NCBI RefSeq assembly: GCF_029626235.1
Contig: NZ_JARUBO010000005.1
Location: 6,110,001 to 6,174,000, forward strand
DNA: 64,000 nucleotides
Direction: 5' to 3'
Origin: Micromonospora sp. WMMD1120
GTDB taxonomy: Bacteria > Actinomycetota > Actinomycetes > Mycobacteriales > Micromonosporaceae
The notes below the pieces were generated by a model. It did not search any database and had not been told where the DNA came from. It saw only the letters and a list, made by a program, of their open reading frames with translations. The translations under genes were made by a program, and so were the position numbers. Below, piece by piece: positions 1 through 8,801 of this stretch. The stretch's first letter is position 1. Every line of letters starts with the position of its first letter.

Positions 1-1
1 C

Positions 2-1324
2 TTCTACGACGTGTCGTCCTGGAGCAACCCGCTGCTGATGGGCATCTCCGCCATCTACACCGGAGACGACGTCCGGCCCAGCGCCGACCTGGTCCGCAAG
101 ATCAGCGGTGGTCGCACCGGCCCGGCGTGGCCGTGGGGCTCCTACACCTACCCGCTGGACTCGGCCGCCGCCGCCGAGTTCACCTTCACCCTGCTCGACC
201 GGGGCGTCCCCCTCGTCCGGGACCTGACCACCAGCCGGGTCGCGCTCCCGGCGACAGGCTTCAACCGCACCGTCGACGCGTTGGCCGGCCGGCTCGGGGT
301 CACACTCACCCCCGGTGGGCGGCCCACCGGCACCCGACTCACGGTGCCCGACGTGGGGCTGTTCTCGGGCACCGGCATCTCCACCACCTCCGGCTCCCAC
401 GGCGAGGCGCGCTACGTGCTCGGCAAGCGGTGGGGGCTCGACCTGAAGCCGGTCACCACCGCCGACATCAACGACAACACCGAGGCGTTCACCGGGCGTA
501 CCGTCCTGCTGGTTCCCGACGGCAGCAGCGCGACCGGCGGTCTGACCGCCACCGGGCAGGCCAACCTGCGCGACTGGGTCGCCAGGGGCAACACCTACCT
601 CGGGTTGCGCAACGAGGGCACCCGGCTCGCCCGCGCCGCCGGGCTGACCTCGACCACCGAGAAGACCAAGCCGGACGACTACCTGGTGATCGGCTCGCAC
701 CTGCGCGTCGACGTCGACACCGCCAGCCCGGTCGCGTCGGGTCGCCCGGCGGAGGACTTCGAGTTCAACAACAGCGACCCGATCCTCACCCCGAGCAGCA
801 CCGGGACGAACGTGCTCAGCTACCCGACGGACGACACGTTCTGGGCCAACGGCTACACCGTCGGCGCGGACATACTGAAGGGCACGGCCGCCGTCGTGGA
901 CGAGCCGACCGGCGCCGGTCGCGCGGTGCTGTTCGCGTTCAATCCGCTGTTCCGGGCGTACAACGAAAGTGGTCTGCACCTGGTGGCCAACACGCTGCTC
1001 TACCCGAGCACCGCGACCCCGCAGGCCCGGCGGACGCCGGCCGTGGACGCGGCGCGCGCCCGCGCCGCCGCCACGCCGACCCCGGCGGACCTGGGCGGCG
1101 GGTGGCGGCCGATCACCATCGAGGTCGCCGCCGGCGACCTGCCCCGCACGCGGGCCATCGTCGAACGCTTCACCACCGACGCCCGGACCGCCACGAAGAA
1201 CACCTCGGGGTACGTCGTGATCCCGAACCCGCGGGGACTCCAGGCCGACGAACACCCGTTCGCGAGAGATCTGGTACGCGCGCTGACCGCCGCCAAGGTG
1301 CCGCTACGGTCGGTGGTGGCCTGA
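2..1324 (+). CDS. C-terminal part of a secreted M14-like zinc carboxypeptidase (5' end outside window)
   Basis: The reading frame is open from base 2, so the gene starts upstream; GTG at base 11 is only the first internal start codon. What is visible is about 440 residues. The first residues resemble the end of an M14 carboxypeptidase catalytic domain, with aromatic and Gly-rich strands around 'SSWSNPLLMG'. They are followed by a ThuA/glutamine-amidotransferase-like domain that often follows the catalytic domain in large actinobacterial M14 proteins. The zinc ligands (HxxE...H) are not in the visible part, so the peptidase call rests on the C-terminal architecture only. A strong hairpin follows the stop codon. 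No neighbour of related function is visible. Confidence 0.6.
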   Translation, partial: FYDVSSWSNPLLMGISAIYTGDDVRPSADLVRKISGGRTGPAWPWGSYTYPLDSAAAAEFTFTLLDRGVPLVRDLTTSRVALPATGFNRTVDALAGRLGVTLTPGGRPTGTRLTVPDVGLFSGTGISTTSGSHGEARYVLGKRWGLDLKPVTTADINDNTEAFTGRTVLLVPDGSSATGGLTATGQANLRDWVARGNTYLGLRNEGTRLARAAGLTSTTEKTKPDDYLVIGSHLRVDVDTASPVASGRPAEDFEFNNSDPILTPSSTGTNVLSYPTDDTFWANGYTVGADILKGTAAVVDEPTGAGRAVLFAFNPLFRAYNESGLHLVANTLLYPSTATPQARRTPAVDAARARAAATPTPADLGGGWRPITIEVAAGDLPRTRAIVERFTTDARTATKNTSGYVVIPNPRGLQADEHPFARDLVRALTAAKVPLRSVVA

Positions 1325-1344
1325 CGACATCCGCCACGGCGAAA

Positions 1345-1371
1345 CGCCCGTCCCCTGACCGGGGGCGGGCG
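1345..1371 (+). terminator. Rho-independent-type hairpin after the carboxypeptidase
   Basis: An 11-bp stem with one G-T pair (CGCCCGTCCCC / GGGGGCGGGCG) encloses a 5-nt loop 20 bases after the stop codon. There is no U-run, which is usual for actinomycete terminators. Confidence 0.6.
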
Positions 1372-1414
1372 CTTCGTCGCGTCGCTGGTCGGCGCGCGAA
1401 CCGGCCGGGCGCCG

Positions 1415-1540
1415 GCGCACGGGCCGGACGCAGCGCACGGGCCGGACGCAGCGCACGGGCCGGACGCAGCGCACGGGCCGGACGCAGCGCACGGGCCGGA
1501 CGCGGCGCACGGGCCGGACGCGGCGCACGGGCCGGACGCG
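1415..1540. repeat. Seven tandem copies of an 18-bp unit
   Basis: The unit GCGCACGGGCCGGACGCA is repeated seven times head to tail; the last three copies have G instead of A near the end. It lies between the carboxypeptidase terminator and the 3' end of the DUF397 gene. The unit length is a multiple of three, so every frame stays open and creates spurious Arg/Ala/Gly-rich reading frames on both strands. I see no evidence that it is translated. Confidence 0.9.
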
Positions 1541-1553
1541 GCCTTCTTGGCGG

Positions 1554-1745
1554 TCAGGGCTGCCGGGCGACCTTGGCGACGAACGCCCGCCAGGATGCCG
1601 GGGCGAAGACCAGCGCCGGCCCGGCCGGGTCCTTGGAGTCACGCACGCCGACGATGCCGGGCAGATTGTCGGCGACCTCGACGCAGTTGCCACCCCCGGA
1701 GCCGCTACGGGTGGACGTGCGCCAGACAGCGCCAGTCAGGTCCAT
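1554..1745 (-). CDS. DUF397 domain protein
   Basis: A 63-residue protein that is a single DUF397 domain: 'WRTSTRSGSGGGNCVEVA' near the N-terminus, then 'VRDSKDP' and a terminal 'W..F' helix. DUF397 proteins are small acidic partners typically encoded next to an XRE-type DNA-binding protein in actinomycetes; abaA-orfD and whiJ-associated pairs are the classic examples. They are thought to modulate the DNA-binding partner, possibly in a toxin-antitoxin-like way. The ATG lies 10 bp inside the end of the upstream HTH gene, so the two are translationally coupled. Confidence 0.92.
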   Translation of the reverse strand: MDLTGAVWRTSTRSGSGGGNCVEVADNLPGIVGVRDSKDPAGPALVFAPASWRAFVAKVARQP

Positions 1746-2536
1746 GACGTCACCACTTCCCTCATCAGATCCAGTGACTGCCGGCGGGGCAGCGCCTCGC
1801 TACGAACCATCTCCCACCGCGACATCAGGGTATCCACGTCGTCGTCGCGGTCGACGACCACGCCGCCGAGCTGGTTCTCCATTTCCGCCACCCACTTGTG
1901 GTCGGGCAGTCGTGCCAGGCTGAACGGCCCGGTCAGGCCGACGTGCATGCTGACCTCGTCCGGAAGTATGTGGACACTGATGGTCGATTGCTCCGCCAGG
2001 GTGGTCAACTGCTTGATCTGGCCCGCCATGACGTCGCGAAAGTCCGCGACGGCGCGGCGCAGCACCGCCTCGGCGATGACGGCGACGACATGCGGGGCGG
2101 GCGTCTTGGTGAGGATCGCCTGCCGGTCGATCCGGTGGGCGAGCCGCTTCTCCACCTCGTCGTCGCTCAGTGTCTCGTTGCAGCGGATGACGGCTCGGGC
2201 GTAGCTCTCGGTTTGGAGCAGACCGGGAACCAGGGACGGCTGCCAGGACCGGAGCTGCGTCGCCGTGCGTTCGGCGTCGAGCCACGGCAGGAACCAGGCC
2301 GGCGCGCCGAGCTTCCCGACCATGCGCTCGAACAGCCCGCCGTTCTTGAACGCCCGGTCAGCGCCCTTGATGAAGTCCATCGTCAGCGCCCGCGCCTCGC
2401 TCTCCACGGCGCTGACGTGCGAGGCGCTGAAACCCGCGCCCCGACCGAATGCCTCCTGGGTCATCCCGGACACGCCTCGGGCGCGACGGATCTCGCCCAC
2501 GATGAACGCGGCCAGCGGATGCGGCAGATCGGCCAT
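1736..2536 (-). CDS. XRE-family HTH regulator with DUF5753 domain
   Basis: A predicted 266-residue DNA-binding protein. The N-terminal ~70 residues form an XRE/Cro-type helix-turn-helix ('MTQEAFGRGAGFSASHVSAVE'-like region), followed by the DUF5753 effector domain containing 'LVPGLLQTESYARAVI', a hallmark of WhiJ-like regulators. I start it at the ATG encoding MADLPHPL because GGGGAG lies 8 bases upstream; the frame is open further to 2635 but without a good ribosome site. Its stop overlaps the DUF397 gene by 10 bp, giving the standard two-gene regulator/partner operon. Such pairs affect morphological differentiation in Streptomyces; the target here is unknown. Confidence 0.9.
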   Translation of the reverse strand: MADLPHPLAAFIVGEIRRARGVSGMTQEAFGRGAGFSASHVSAVESEARALTMDFIKGADRAFKNGGLFERMVGKLGAPAWFLPWLDAERTATQLRSWQPSLVPGLLQTESYARAVIRCNETLSDDEVEKRLAHRIDRQAILTKTPAPHVVAVIAEAVLRRAVADFRDVMAGQIKQLTTLAEQSTISVHILPDEVSMHVGLTGPFSLARLPDHKWVAEMENQLGGVVVDRDDDVDTLMSRWEMVRSEALPRRQSLDLMREVVTSWT

Positions 2537-2758
2537 GCCAATGCTCCCCACCGGACAGTCGACTCCTGACGCCGGCACCCGACGCCGATCGTGCCGCCGA
2601 ATGAGCGAACACCCCCCGAGCGTAGCCATCTCCACAACAGACCGTCACGACCGGCACGGATTCCGAATCGCATTCCGCAACCGTCCGCAAAAACCCGCCC
2701 CCACCCTGCCTCCCCCAAGCCCCACCTCCCTCCCCCTCCCTCGCTGGCGATTCCGAGC

Positions 2759-2807
2759 AGATCTTGGACAGTTTCCGTTAGCGGTTAACGGAAACTCTCC
2801 AAGATCT
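2759..2807. repeat. 49-bp near-perfect palindrome
   Basis: The arms are AGATCTTGGA-C-AGTTTCCGTTA and TAACGGAAACT-C-TCCAAGATCT around a 5-base centre; only the C/C pair is mismatched. It is AT-rich compared with its surroundings. An isolated copy of the outer arm (GAACTGTCCAAGATCT, 3177-3192) closes the GC-repeat block 370 bp downstream, so the arm is a repeated motif rather than one random hairpin. It could be an operator, a cruciform or an extragenic repeat element. Confidence 0.85.
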
Positions 2808-3032
2808 CGTATAGGTATCCATGATCACGCGCGGCAGTGGGGAGTGGACGGTGCTGCGGAGGGACAAAGCAGTCATGCCGGGCGGCGGCCAGCCGCCAGA
2901 CGAGCCGGAAGGCCAGGCCGGAAGGCCAGGCCGGGCGGGCGGACCGAACAGGCGGACCGGACGGGCAGCGAGCCGGCAGCCGGGCCAGGCCGGCGGCCAA
3001 CCGGCAGCCGGGCCGGCGGGACCGGGCGGCGG

Positions 3033-3176
3033 GCAGCCGGGCCAGCGGGACGGGCGGCGGGCAGCCGGGCCAGCGGGACGGGCGGCGGGCAGCCGGGCCA
3101 GCGGGACGGGCGGCGGGCCGGCGGGCGGGCCGGCGGGCGGGCCGGCGGGCGGGCGGGCCGGCGGGCGGGCCGGCGG
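3033..3176. repeat. 28-bp tandem repeat (3 copies) running into a 12-bp GC repeat
   Basis: Three identical 28-bp units occupy 3033-3060, 3061-3088 and 3089-3116. They are followed by several copies of a 12-bp unit GCCGGCGGGCGG with small length variations up to about 3176. The DNA is almost pure G/C. It lies just upstream of the DUF559 protein gene. Confidence 0.85.
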
Positions 3177-3229
3177 GAACTGTCCAAGATCTGGTGGTGT
3201 CTCGGCGGCCGAGGGTAGAGGGTTTCGGG

Positions 3230-4204
3230 ATGCTTCCCGCGGATGACGCCGACGCGCTCGACTGGCTCGCCTTCGAGCAGGCGGGCGTTCTGACCACCAG
3301 GCAGGTGTCCGGGCTGCTCAGCGAGGGGACGGTGCGGGGCCGGGTCCGTTCGGGTCGGTGGCGGTCGATCTGCCGTGGCGTGCTGCTGACCGGCAACGGC
3401 CGGCTCACCCGCGACCAGCAGCTGTGGGTGGCGGTGCTGGCCACCGGGCCGGGTGCGCTGCTGGCCGGGGTGACCGCGGCGGCCGAGGCGGGGGTACGCG
3501 GGCTGCGGCGTGAGCCGTTGCACGTGCTGGTGCCGGCCGGCCGCCGGGCCGCCCGGACGACCCTGCGTAACCTCCCGATCGACATGCCCGCGGTGCTGGT
3601 GCATCGCACGTCGGTGTTACCGGACTCGCACCGGCAGCTCGCCCGCCCACCGCGCACGACGACGGCCAGGGCCCTCGTGGACGCGGCGGGATGGGCAACC
3701 GGCGTCGACGAGGCGCAGGGGGTGCTGGCGGCGGGTTGTCAGCAGCGTCGGGCGCTGCCCGGGGAGTTGCGGGCGGTGCTCGACGTCCTGCCGCGGGCAC
3801 CGCGTCGGCGACTCATCGCGCAGGCGGTCGCCGACATCGCGGGCGGCGCGGAGGCCCTCTCCGAGATCGATTTCGTACGGCTGTGCCGACGGCATCGGCT
3901 CCCCGCCCCTGACCTTCAGCAGCGGCGGGTTGACGCGGCGGGCCGCAACCGCTGGCTGGACGCGTACTGGCGGGAGTGGCGGGTGCAGGTGGAGATCGAC
4001 GGCGCGCACCACATGGACGCCCGGCAGTGGGCGGCCGACATGCGTCGACAGAACGACGTCTGGACCAGCGGCGATCGGATCCTGCGGTTTCCGGCCTGGC
4101 TGGTGCGTGCCCGCCCGGGGGAGGTCGCCGACACCGTCCGCCGTGCCCTCGTCGCCGCCGGCTGGACCCCCGCTCCGGTGGTGCGCCGACCGGCGCACCG
4201 GTGA
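3230..4204 (+). CDS. AbiEi-like / DUF559 endonuclease-fold protein
   Basis: A 324-residue protein. The N-terminal part ('FEQAGVLTTRQVSGLLSEG...RGRVRSGRWRSICRGVLL') matches the winged-helix region of AbiEi-type antitoxins. The C-terminal ~100 residues ('VQVEIDGAHHMDARQWAADM...ILRFPAW') form a DUF559 domain of the Vsr/PD-(D/E)XK nuclease fold. This combination is very common in actinomycetes, often as solitary genes with no matching toxin, and none is seen here. The ATG at 3230 follows a purine-rich GAGGGTAGAGGG stretch; the open frame further upstream is repeat DNA. Its function is not established. Confidence 0.8.
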   Translation: MLPADDADALDWLAFEQAGVLTTRQVSGLLSEGTVRGRVRSGRWRSICRGVLLTGNGRLTRDQQLWVAVLATGPGALLAGVTAAAEAGVRGLRREPLHVLVPAGRRAARTTLRNLPIDMPAVLVHRTSVLPDSHRQLARPPRTTTARALVDAAGWATGVDEAQGVLAAGCQQRRALPGELRAVLDVLPRAPRRRLIAQAVADIAGGAEALSEIDFVRLCRRHRLPAPDLQQRRVDAAGRNRWLDAYWREWRVQVEIDGAHHMDARQWAADMRRQNDVWTSGDRILRFPAWLVRARPGEVADTVRRALVAAGWTPAPVVRRPAHR

Positions 4205-4351
4205 TGCGTCGGGGGCGGCGTGGTCGGTCACCGGTGCGACGTATCGGCTAGCGGACAGCGGCCGGGCCGGATCACGACAGCGGCCACGCCGCGCCAGGAC
4301 GCAGGCTGACCGAGATCGTCGACGGTCAGATCCGGAGGAGGCGCGCTGTCG

Positions 4352-4951
4352 ATGAACGTACCCAGTGGCCGGACGGCGCTCGCCGGCTGTCTCAGCGTGT
4401 TGCTGCTGGCCACGGTGGCCGGGTGTCGCCGGTCCCGACCGGCGCCCTCCCCCACCGGCGGCGCGGCGGCCGTCGGTCTCACCGTGCGTGCGGCGCAGCC
4501 GTCCTACCGGGTGGGTGAGCAGGTCGTCGTCCGGATGACGCTGACGAACAACGGCGACGCCGAGTGCCGGCTGAGTCGGGTGCCGGACGGGGCGTTGACG
4601 GTCCTGTCGCTGACCCGGGACGGCGCGGCGGTGGCGCCCGCGGTGGGTGACGCCGCCTGGTACCGGGACGTCAACACCTATCTGACGGAGAACCTGGTGC
4701 GGGTGCCGCCGCGCGGGTCGGTGGAGCTGACGGTGGGCAGCGACCCGGAGAGCCCGGTCGGGGCGGCGCTGACCACCTCCGCGCCGGACGGGCGCGGTGG
4801 CGCGACGGTGACCTGGTGGCCCGTCGACCAGCCGGGGGCGTACCGGCTGGTGCTGGGCTATCTGCGGGCGCCGCTGCGGGGCGTGCCGGCGGATGCCTGT
4901 GCCGCGACCGTCGAGCAGGGCGACGTCGAGTTCGAGGTGCGCGGCGGATGA
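4352..4951 (+). CDS. Putative lipoprotein with an Ig-like/protease-inhibitor-like fold
   Basis: A 199-residue secreted protein. The signal peptide ends in a lipobox (VAGC, Cys25), so it is probably lipid-anchored outside the membrane. The rest reads as a beta-sandwich: 'YRVGEQVVVRMTLTNNGDAEC' near the start and 'PVDQPGAYRLVLGY' near the end resemble BsuPI-type or Ig-like domains that bind or inhibit extracellular enzymes. Its last bases overlap the next gene (ATGA), so it is co-translated with the secreted VWD protein. A protective or accessory role for that partner is possible, but this is inference. Confidence 0.65.
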   Translation: MNVPSGRTALAGCLSVLLLATVAGCRRSRPAPSPTGGAAAVGLTVRAAQPSYRVGEQVVVRMTLTNNGDAECRLSRVPDGALTVLSLTRDGAAVAPAVGDAAWYRDVNTYLTENLVRVPPRGSVELTVGSDPESPVGAALTTSAPDGRGGATVTWWPVDQPGAYRLVLGYLRAPLRGVPADACAATVEQGDVEFEVRGG

Positions 4952-7302
4952 TCACGAAGCGCAGGGGCCTCCGGCTCCCTCTGGTGCTGGCGGCGGTGCT
5001 GGTGCTGCTCGCGCCGCAGGCCGCGTCCGCGACGGTGAGCGTCAACAGCGACCTGCAGTCGGTGTACGCCGGCTGCGTCACGGCGATCCGCAACTCCGGC
5101 AACGGGGCGGTGGTGGACGCGTTGGAGAGACACGCCAAGACCATCAAGGTCCGCAAACCCATCTTCGGTACGGAGAGCAGCACCACCACCTACGTGCCGG
5201 GCAGCGACGTGCAGATCAACTGGTGGCCGGACAACCACGGGCGGTCGTTGCCGGAGGAGGGCGCGGGCTTCACCGAGGACCGGTGCGCCACCCTGGTCCA
5301 CGAGATGAACCACGCCCTCGACGCGGCGGACGACGTCGACCGGGGCCAGTTCTGCACCCAGCGGGGCCAGTACGCGAGCGGGGTGGACCCGGCCGAGGTG
5401 CACGCGACGGTGGCGGAGAACGCGTACCGGGCGGCGGTGGGTTTGCCGAAGCGCACGACGTACAGCGGTGGGAAGCTGCCGTCGAACGGCAAGGACTGCG
5501 ACCCGCCCCGGCCGCGACGGCCCGGCGGTGGCGGTTGTTCGGTCTCGGTGGTCGGCAAGGGTTACCGCTGCGGAAACAGCAACGGCGATCCGCACCTGCT
5601 CACCTACGACGGGTTGCGGTACGACTTCCAGGCCGCCGGCGAGTTCGTGCTGACCCGTTCGACGCGCGACGACTTCGAGGTGCAGACCCGACAGACGATG
5701 TTCCCGAGCAGCTCGGTGGTGGCGGTCAACTCCGCCGTCGCGGCGCGGGTGGCCGGTGACCGGGTCGGCGTGTACGTCACGCCGGACGGCCCGGCGGTAC
5801 GGGTGAACGGGGCCCCGCCGGCGTCCGCGCCGGACGGGCTCCGGCTGCCGCGCGGCGGCGCCGTCACCACCTGGGGCGACGGCGCTGTGACGATCGACTG
5901 GCCGGACGGGACGCAGCTGACCGCCGCGCCGATCGGGGTGTGGGGTCTGAGCGTCAGCGTCGGCGCGCCCACCGCTCGGGCCGGCACGCTGGAGGGGCTG
6001 CTCGGTGACCACGACGGTGACCCGGGCGACGACCTGACCGTCCGCGCCGGGAAGCGGCTGTCGCAGCCGCCGGGTTTCGAGGCGCTGTATCCGGATTTCG
6101 CCGACAGTTGGCGGGTCGAGGCGCGACTGTCGCTGTTCGACTACGAACCGGGGCAGGACACCGGCACGTTCACCGACCGGCGGTTCCCGGACCGGCCGCT
6201 CACCGTCGAGGACCTGCCCAACCGGGCCACCGCCGAACTCGTCTGCCGGCGGGCCGGTGTCACCGACCCCGAGGTGCTGGCCGGTTGTGTGCTCGACGTC
6301 GGCCTGACCGGGCAGGTGGCGTTCGCCGCGGACGCCGCCCGGGCGCAGCGCGACGCTCCCGCCGCCGGTGACGTCGACCTGGCGGTGACCCGGGCCGGTG
6401 CCACCGCCGAGCTGACGGTGCCCGGTCGGGTGGGCCAGAAGGTCTTCGTGGAGGTGCCCGCCGCCACCGTGCCGGACCGGTGCGGTGTGCTGCTGCTGCG
6501 CGACCCGCGGGGCCGTCAGGTGGCCAGCGGGTGCGTCATCGCCGGGGTCGGCTTCATCGACACGACGACGTTGGAGGCCGACGGCGACCACCGGGTGGTG
6601 CTCGACCCGTGGGACGCCGATGTCGGCCGGGCGACGGTACGGGTCGTCACGGTGACCGACGAGGAGCGGGCGCTCACGCTGGACGGGCCGGCGGTTCGGG
6701 CGACGCTCGCCCAGCCCGGGGCGGTGAGCCGCCTGGCGTTCGACGGGCGTGCCGGTCGGAAGGTGTTCCTCCAGGTCACCGGGGCCACCCTGCCGGACCG
6801 GTGTGGCCTGTTGCGGCTGGTCGACCCGGCCGGCACGCCGGTGGCGAGCGGCTGTGTGATCGGCGGGGAGGGCTTCGTCGACGGGTTCGTCCTGCCTGTC
6901 GACGGCCGGTACGTCCTGGAGGTCGACGGCACCGCGAACGACACCGGCTGGGGCGACGTGCGGCTGCGCGACGCCAGCGACGAGCAACGGGACACCGTCG
7001 CCGACGGGCGGGCGACCACGCTGTCGGTCGATCGCCCCGGCGCGGTGAGCCGCCTGCGCTTCCCCGCCGACGCCGGCAGGCGGCTCACCGTCGAGGTGAC
7101 CTCAGCGAGCGTCCCGGACCGGTGCGGAATCCTGACCGTCAGCGGCCCCGGCGGTGACACGCTGGGCAGTGGGTGCGTCATCGGCGGCGTCGGCCGGTTC
7201 GAGGTGGGCCCGCTGCCCAGCGGCGGCGGGCACCTGTTGGTGCTCGATACCTGGGCGGACGAGACCGGGTCGGTCACCGTCACCATCCGCCAGACCGGCT
7301 GA
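4948..7302 (+). CDS. Secreted HExxH-motif protein with VWD domain and three C-terminal repeats
   Basis: A 784-residue exported protein with a signal peptide ending at ASA (about residue 28). Residues 30-190 contain LVHEMNHALDA with a zinc-protease-type HEMNH motif at 118-122. Residues ~209-365 form a von Willebrand type D domain ('NGDPHLLTYDGLRYDFQAAGEF'-like opening, 'LEGLLGDHDGDPGDDL' near its end). The C-terminal third is three ~100-residue repeats, each with 'PDRCG.L...G...SGCVI.G.G', likely beta-sandwiches with one disulphide. The gene starts inside the lipoprotein stop codon. Neither the peptidase activity nor the substrate can be proved from sequence; the fold could also be an adhesin using an inactive protease domain. 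Confidence 0.75.
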   Translation: MITKRRGLRLPLVLAAVLVLLAPQAASATVSVNSDLQSVYAGCVTAIRNSGNGAVVDALERHAKTIKVRKPIFGTESSTTTYVPGSDVQINWWPDNHGRSLPEEGAGFTEDRCATLVHEMNHALDAADDVDRGQFCTQRGQYASGVDPAEVHATVAENAYRAAVGLPKRTTYSGGKLPSNGKDCDPPRPRRPGGGGCSVSVVGKGYRCGNSNGDPHLLTYDGLRYDFQAAGEFVLTRSTRDDFEVQTRQTMFPSSSVVAVNSAVAARVAGDRVGVYVTPDGPAVRVNGAPPASAPDGLRLPRGGAVTTWGDGAVTIDWPDGTQLTAAPIGVWGLSVSVGAPTARAGTLEGLLGDHDGDPGDDLTVRAGKRLSQPPGFEALYPDFADSWRVEARLSLFDYEPGQDTGTFTDRRFPDRPLTVEDLPNRATAELVCRRAGVTDPEVLAGCVLDVGLTGQVAFAADAARAQRDAPAAGDVDLAVTRAGATAELTVPGRVGQKVFVEVPAATVPDRCGVLLLRDPRGRQVASGCVIAGVGFIDTTTLEADGDHRVVLDPWDADVGRATVRVVTVTDEERALTLDGPAVRATLAQPGAVSRLAFDGRAGRKVFLQVTGATLPDRCGLLRLVDPAGTPVASGCVIGGEGFVDGFVLPVDGRYVLEVDGTANDTGWGDVRLRDASDEQRDTVADGRATTLSVDRPGAVSRLRFPADAGRRLTVEVTSASVPDRCGILTVSGPGGDTLGSGCVIGGVGRFEVGPLPSGGGHLLVLDTWADETGSVTVTIRQTG

Positions 7303-8763
<1,461 letters not shown>

Positions 8764-8775
8764 GACGGTGAGCGT

Positions 8776-8797
8776 CCGGGCCGCCGCCGCGGCCCGG
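8776..8797. terminator. Bidirectional terminator hairpin
   Basis: A perfect 9-bp stem (CCGGGCCGC / GCGGCCCGG) with a 4-base loop lies between the convergent esterase and M50 genes. Confidence 0.6.
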
Positions 8798-8801
8798 GGG
8801 G

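Larger units (their letters stand above)
2537..3229. other. Gene-free interval holding a palindrome and GC-rich repeats
   Basis: About 690 bp between the start of the HTH gene and the DUF559 protein. It contains the 49-bp palindrome at 2759-2807, GC-rich tandem repeats (about 2880-3176) and a third copy of the palindrome arm at 3177-3192. Long open frames here are artefacts of the repeat composition. Promoters for both divergent flanking genes must also lie here, but I cannot place them. Confidence 0.7.

Noticed and set aside
1304..1693. 129-residue Arg/Val/Pro repeat protein on the minus strand
   Set aside because: It is the translation of the 18-bp tandem repeat plus an antisense part of the carboxypeptidase end.
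2821..3246. Long Gly/Arg-rich open frames across the GC repeats on both strands
   Set aside because: They are produced by repeats of nearly pure G/C, have no family similarity, and compete with the well-supported start of the DUF559 gene at 3230.
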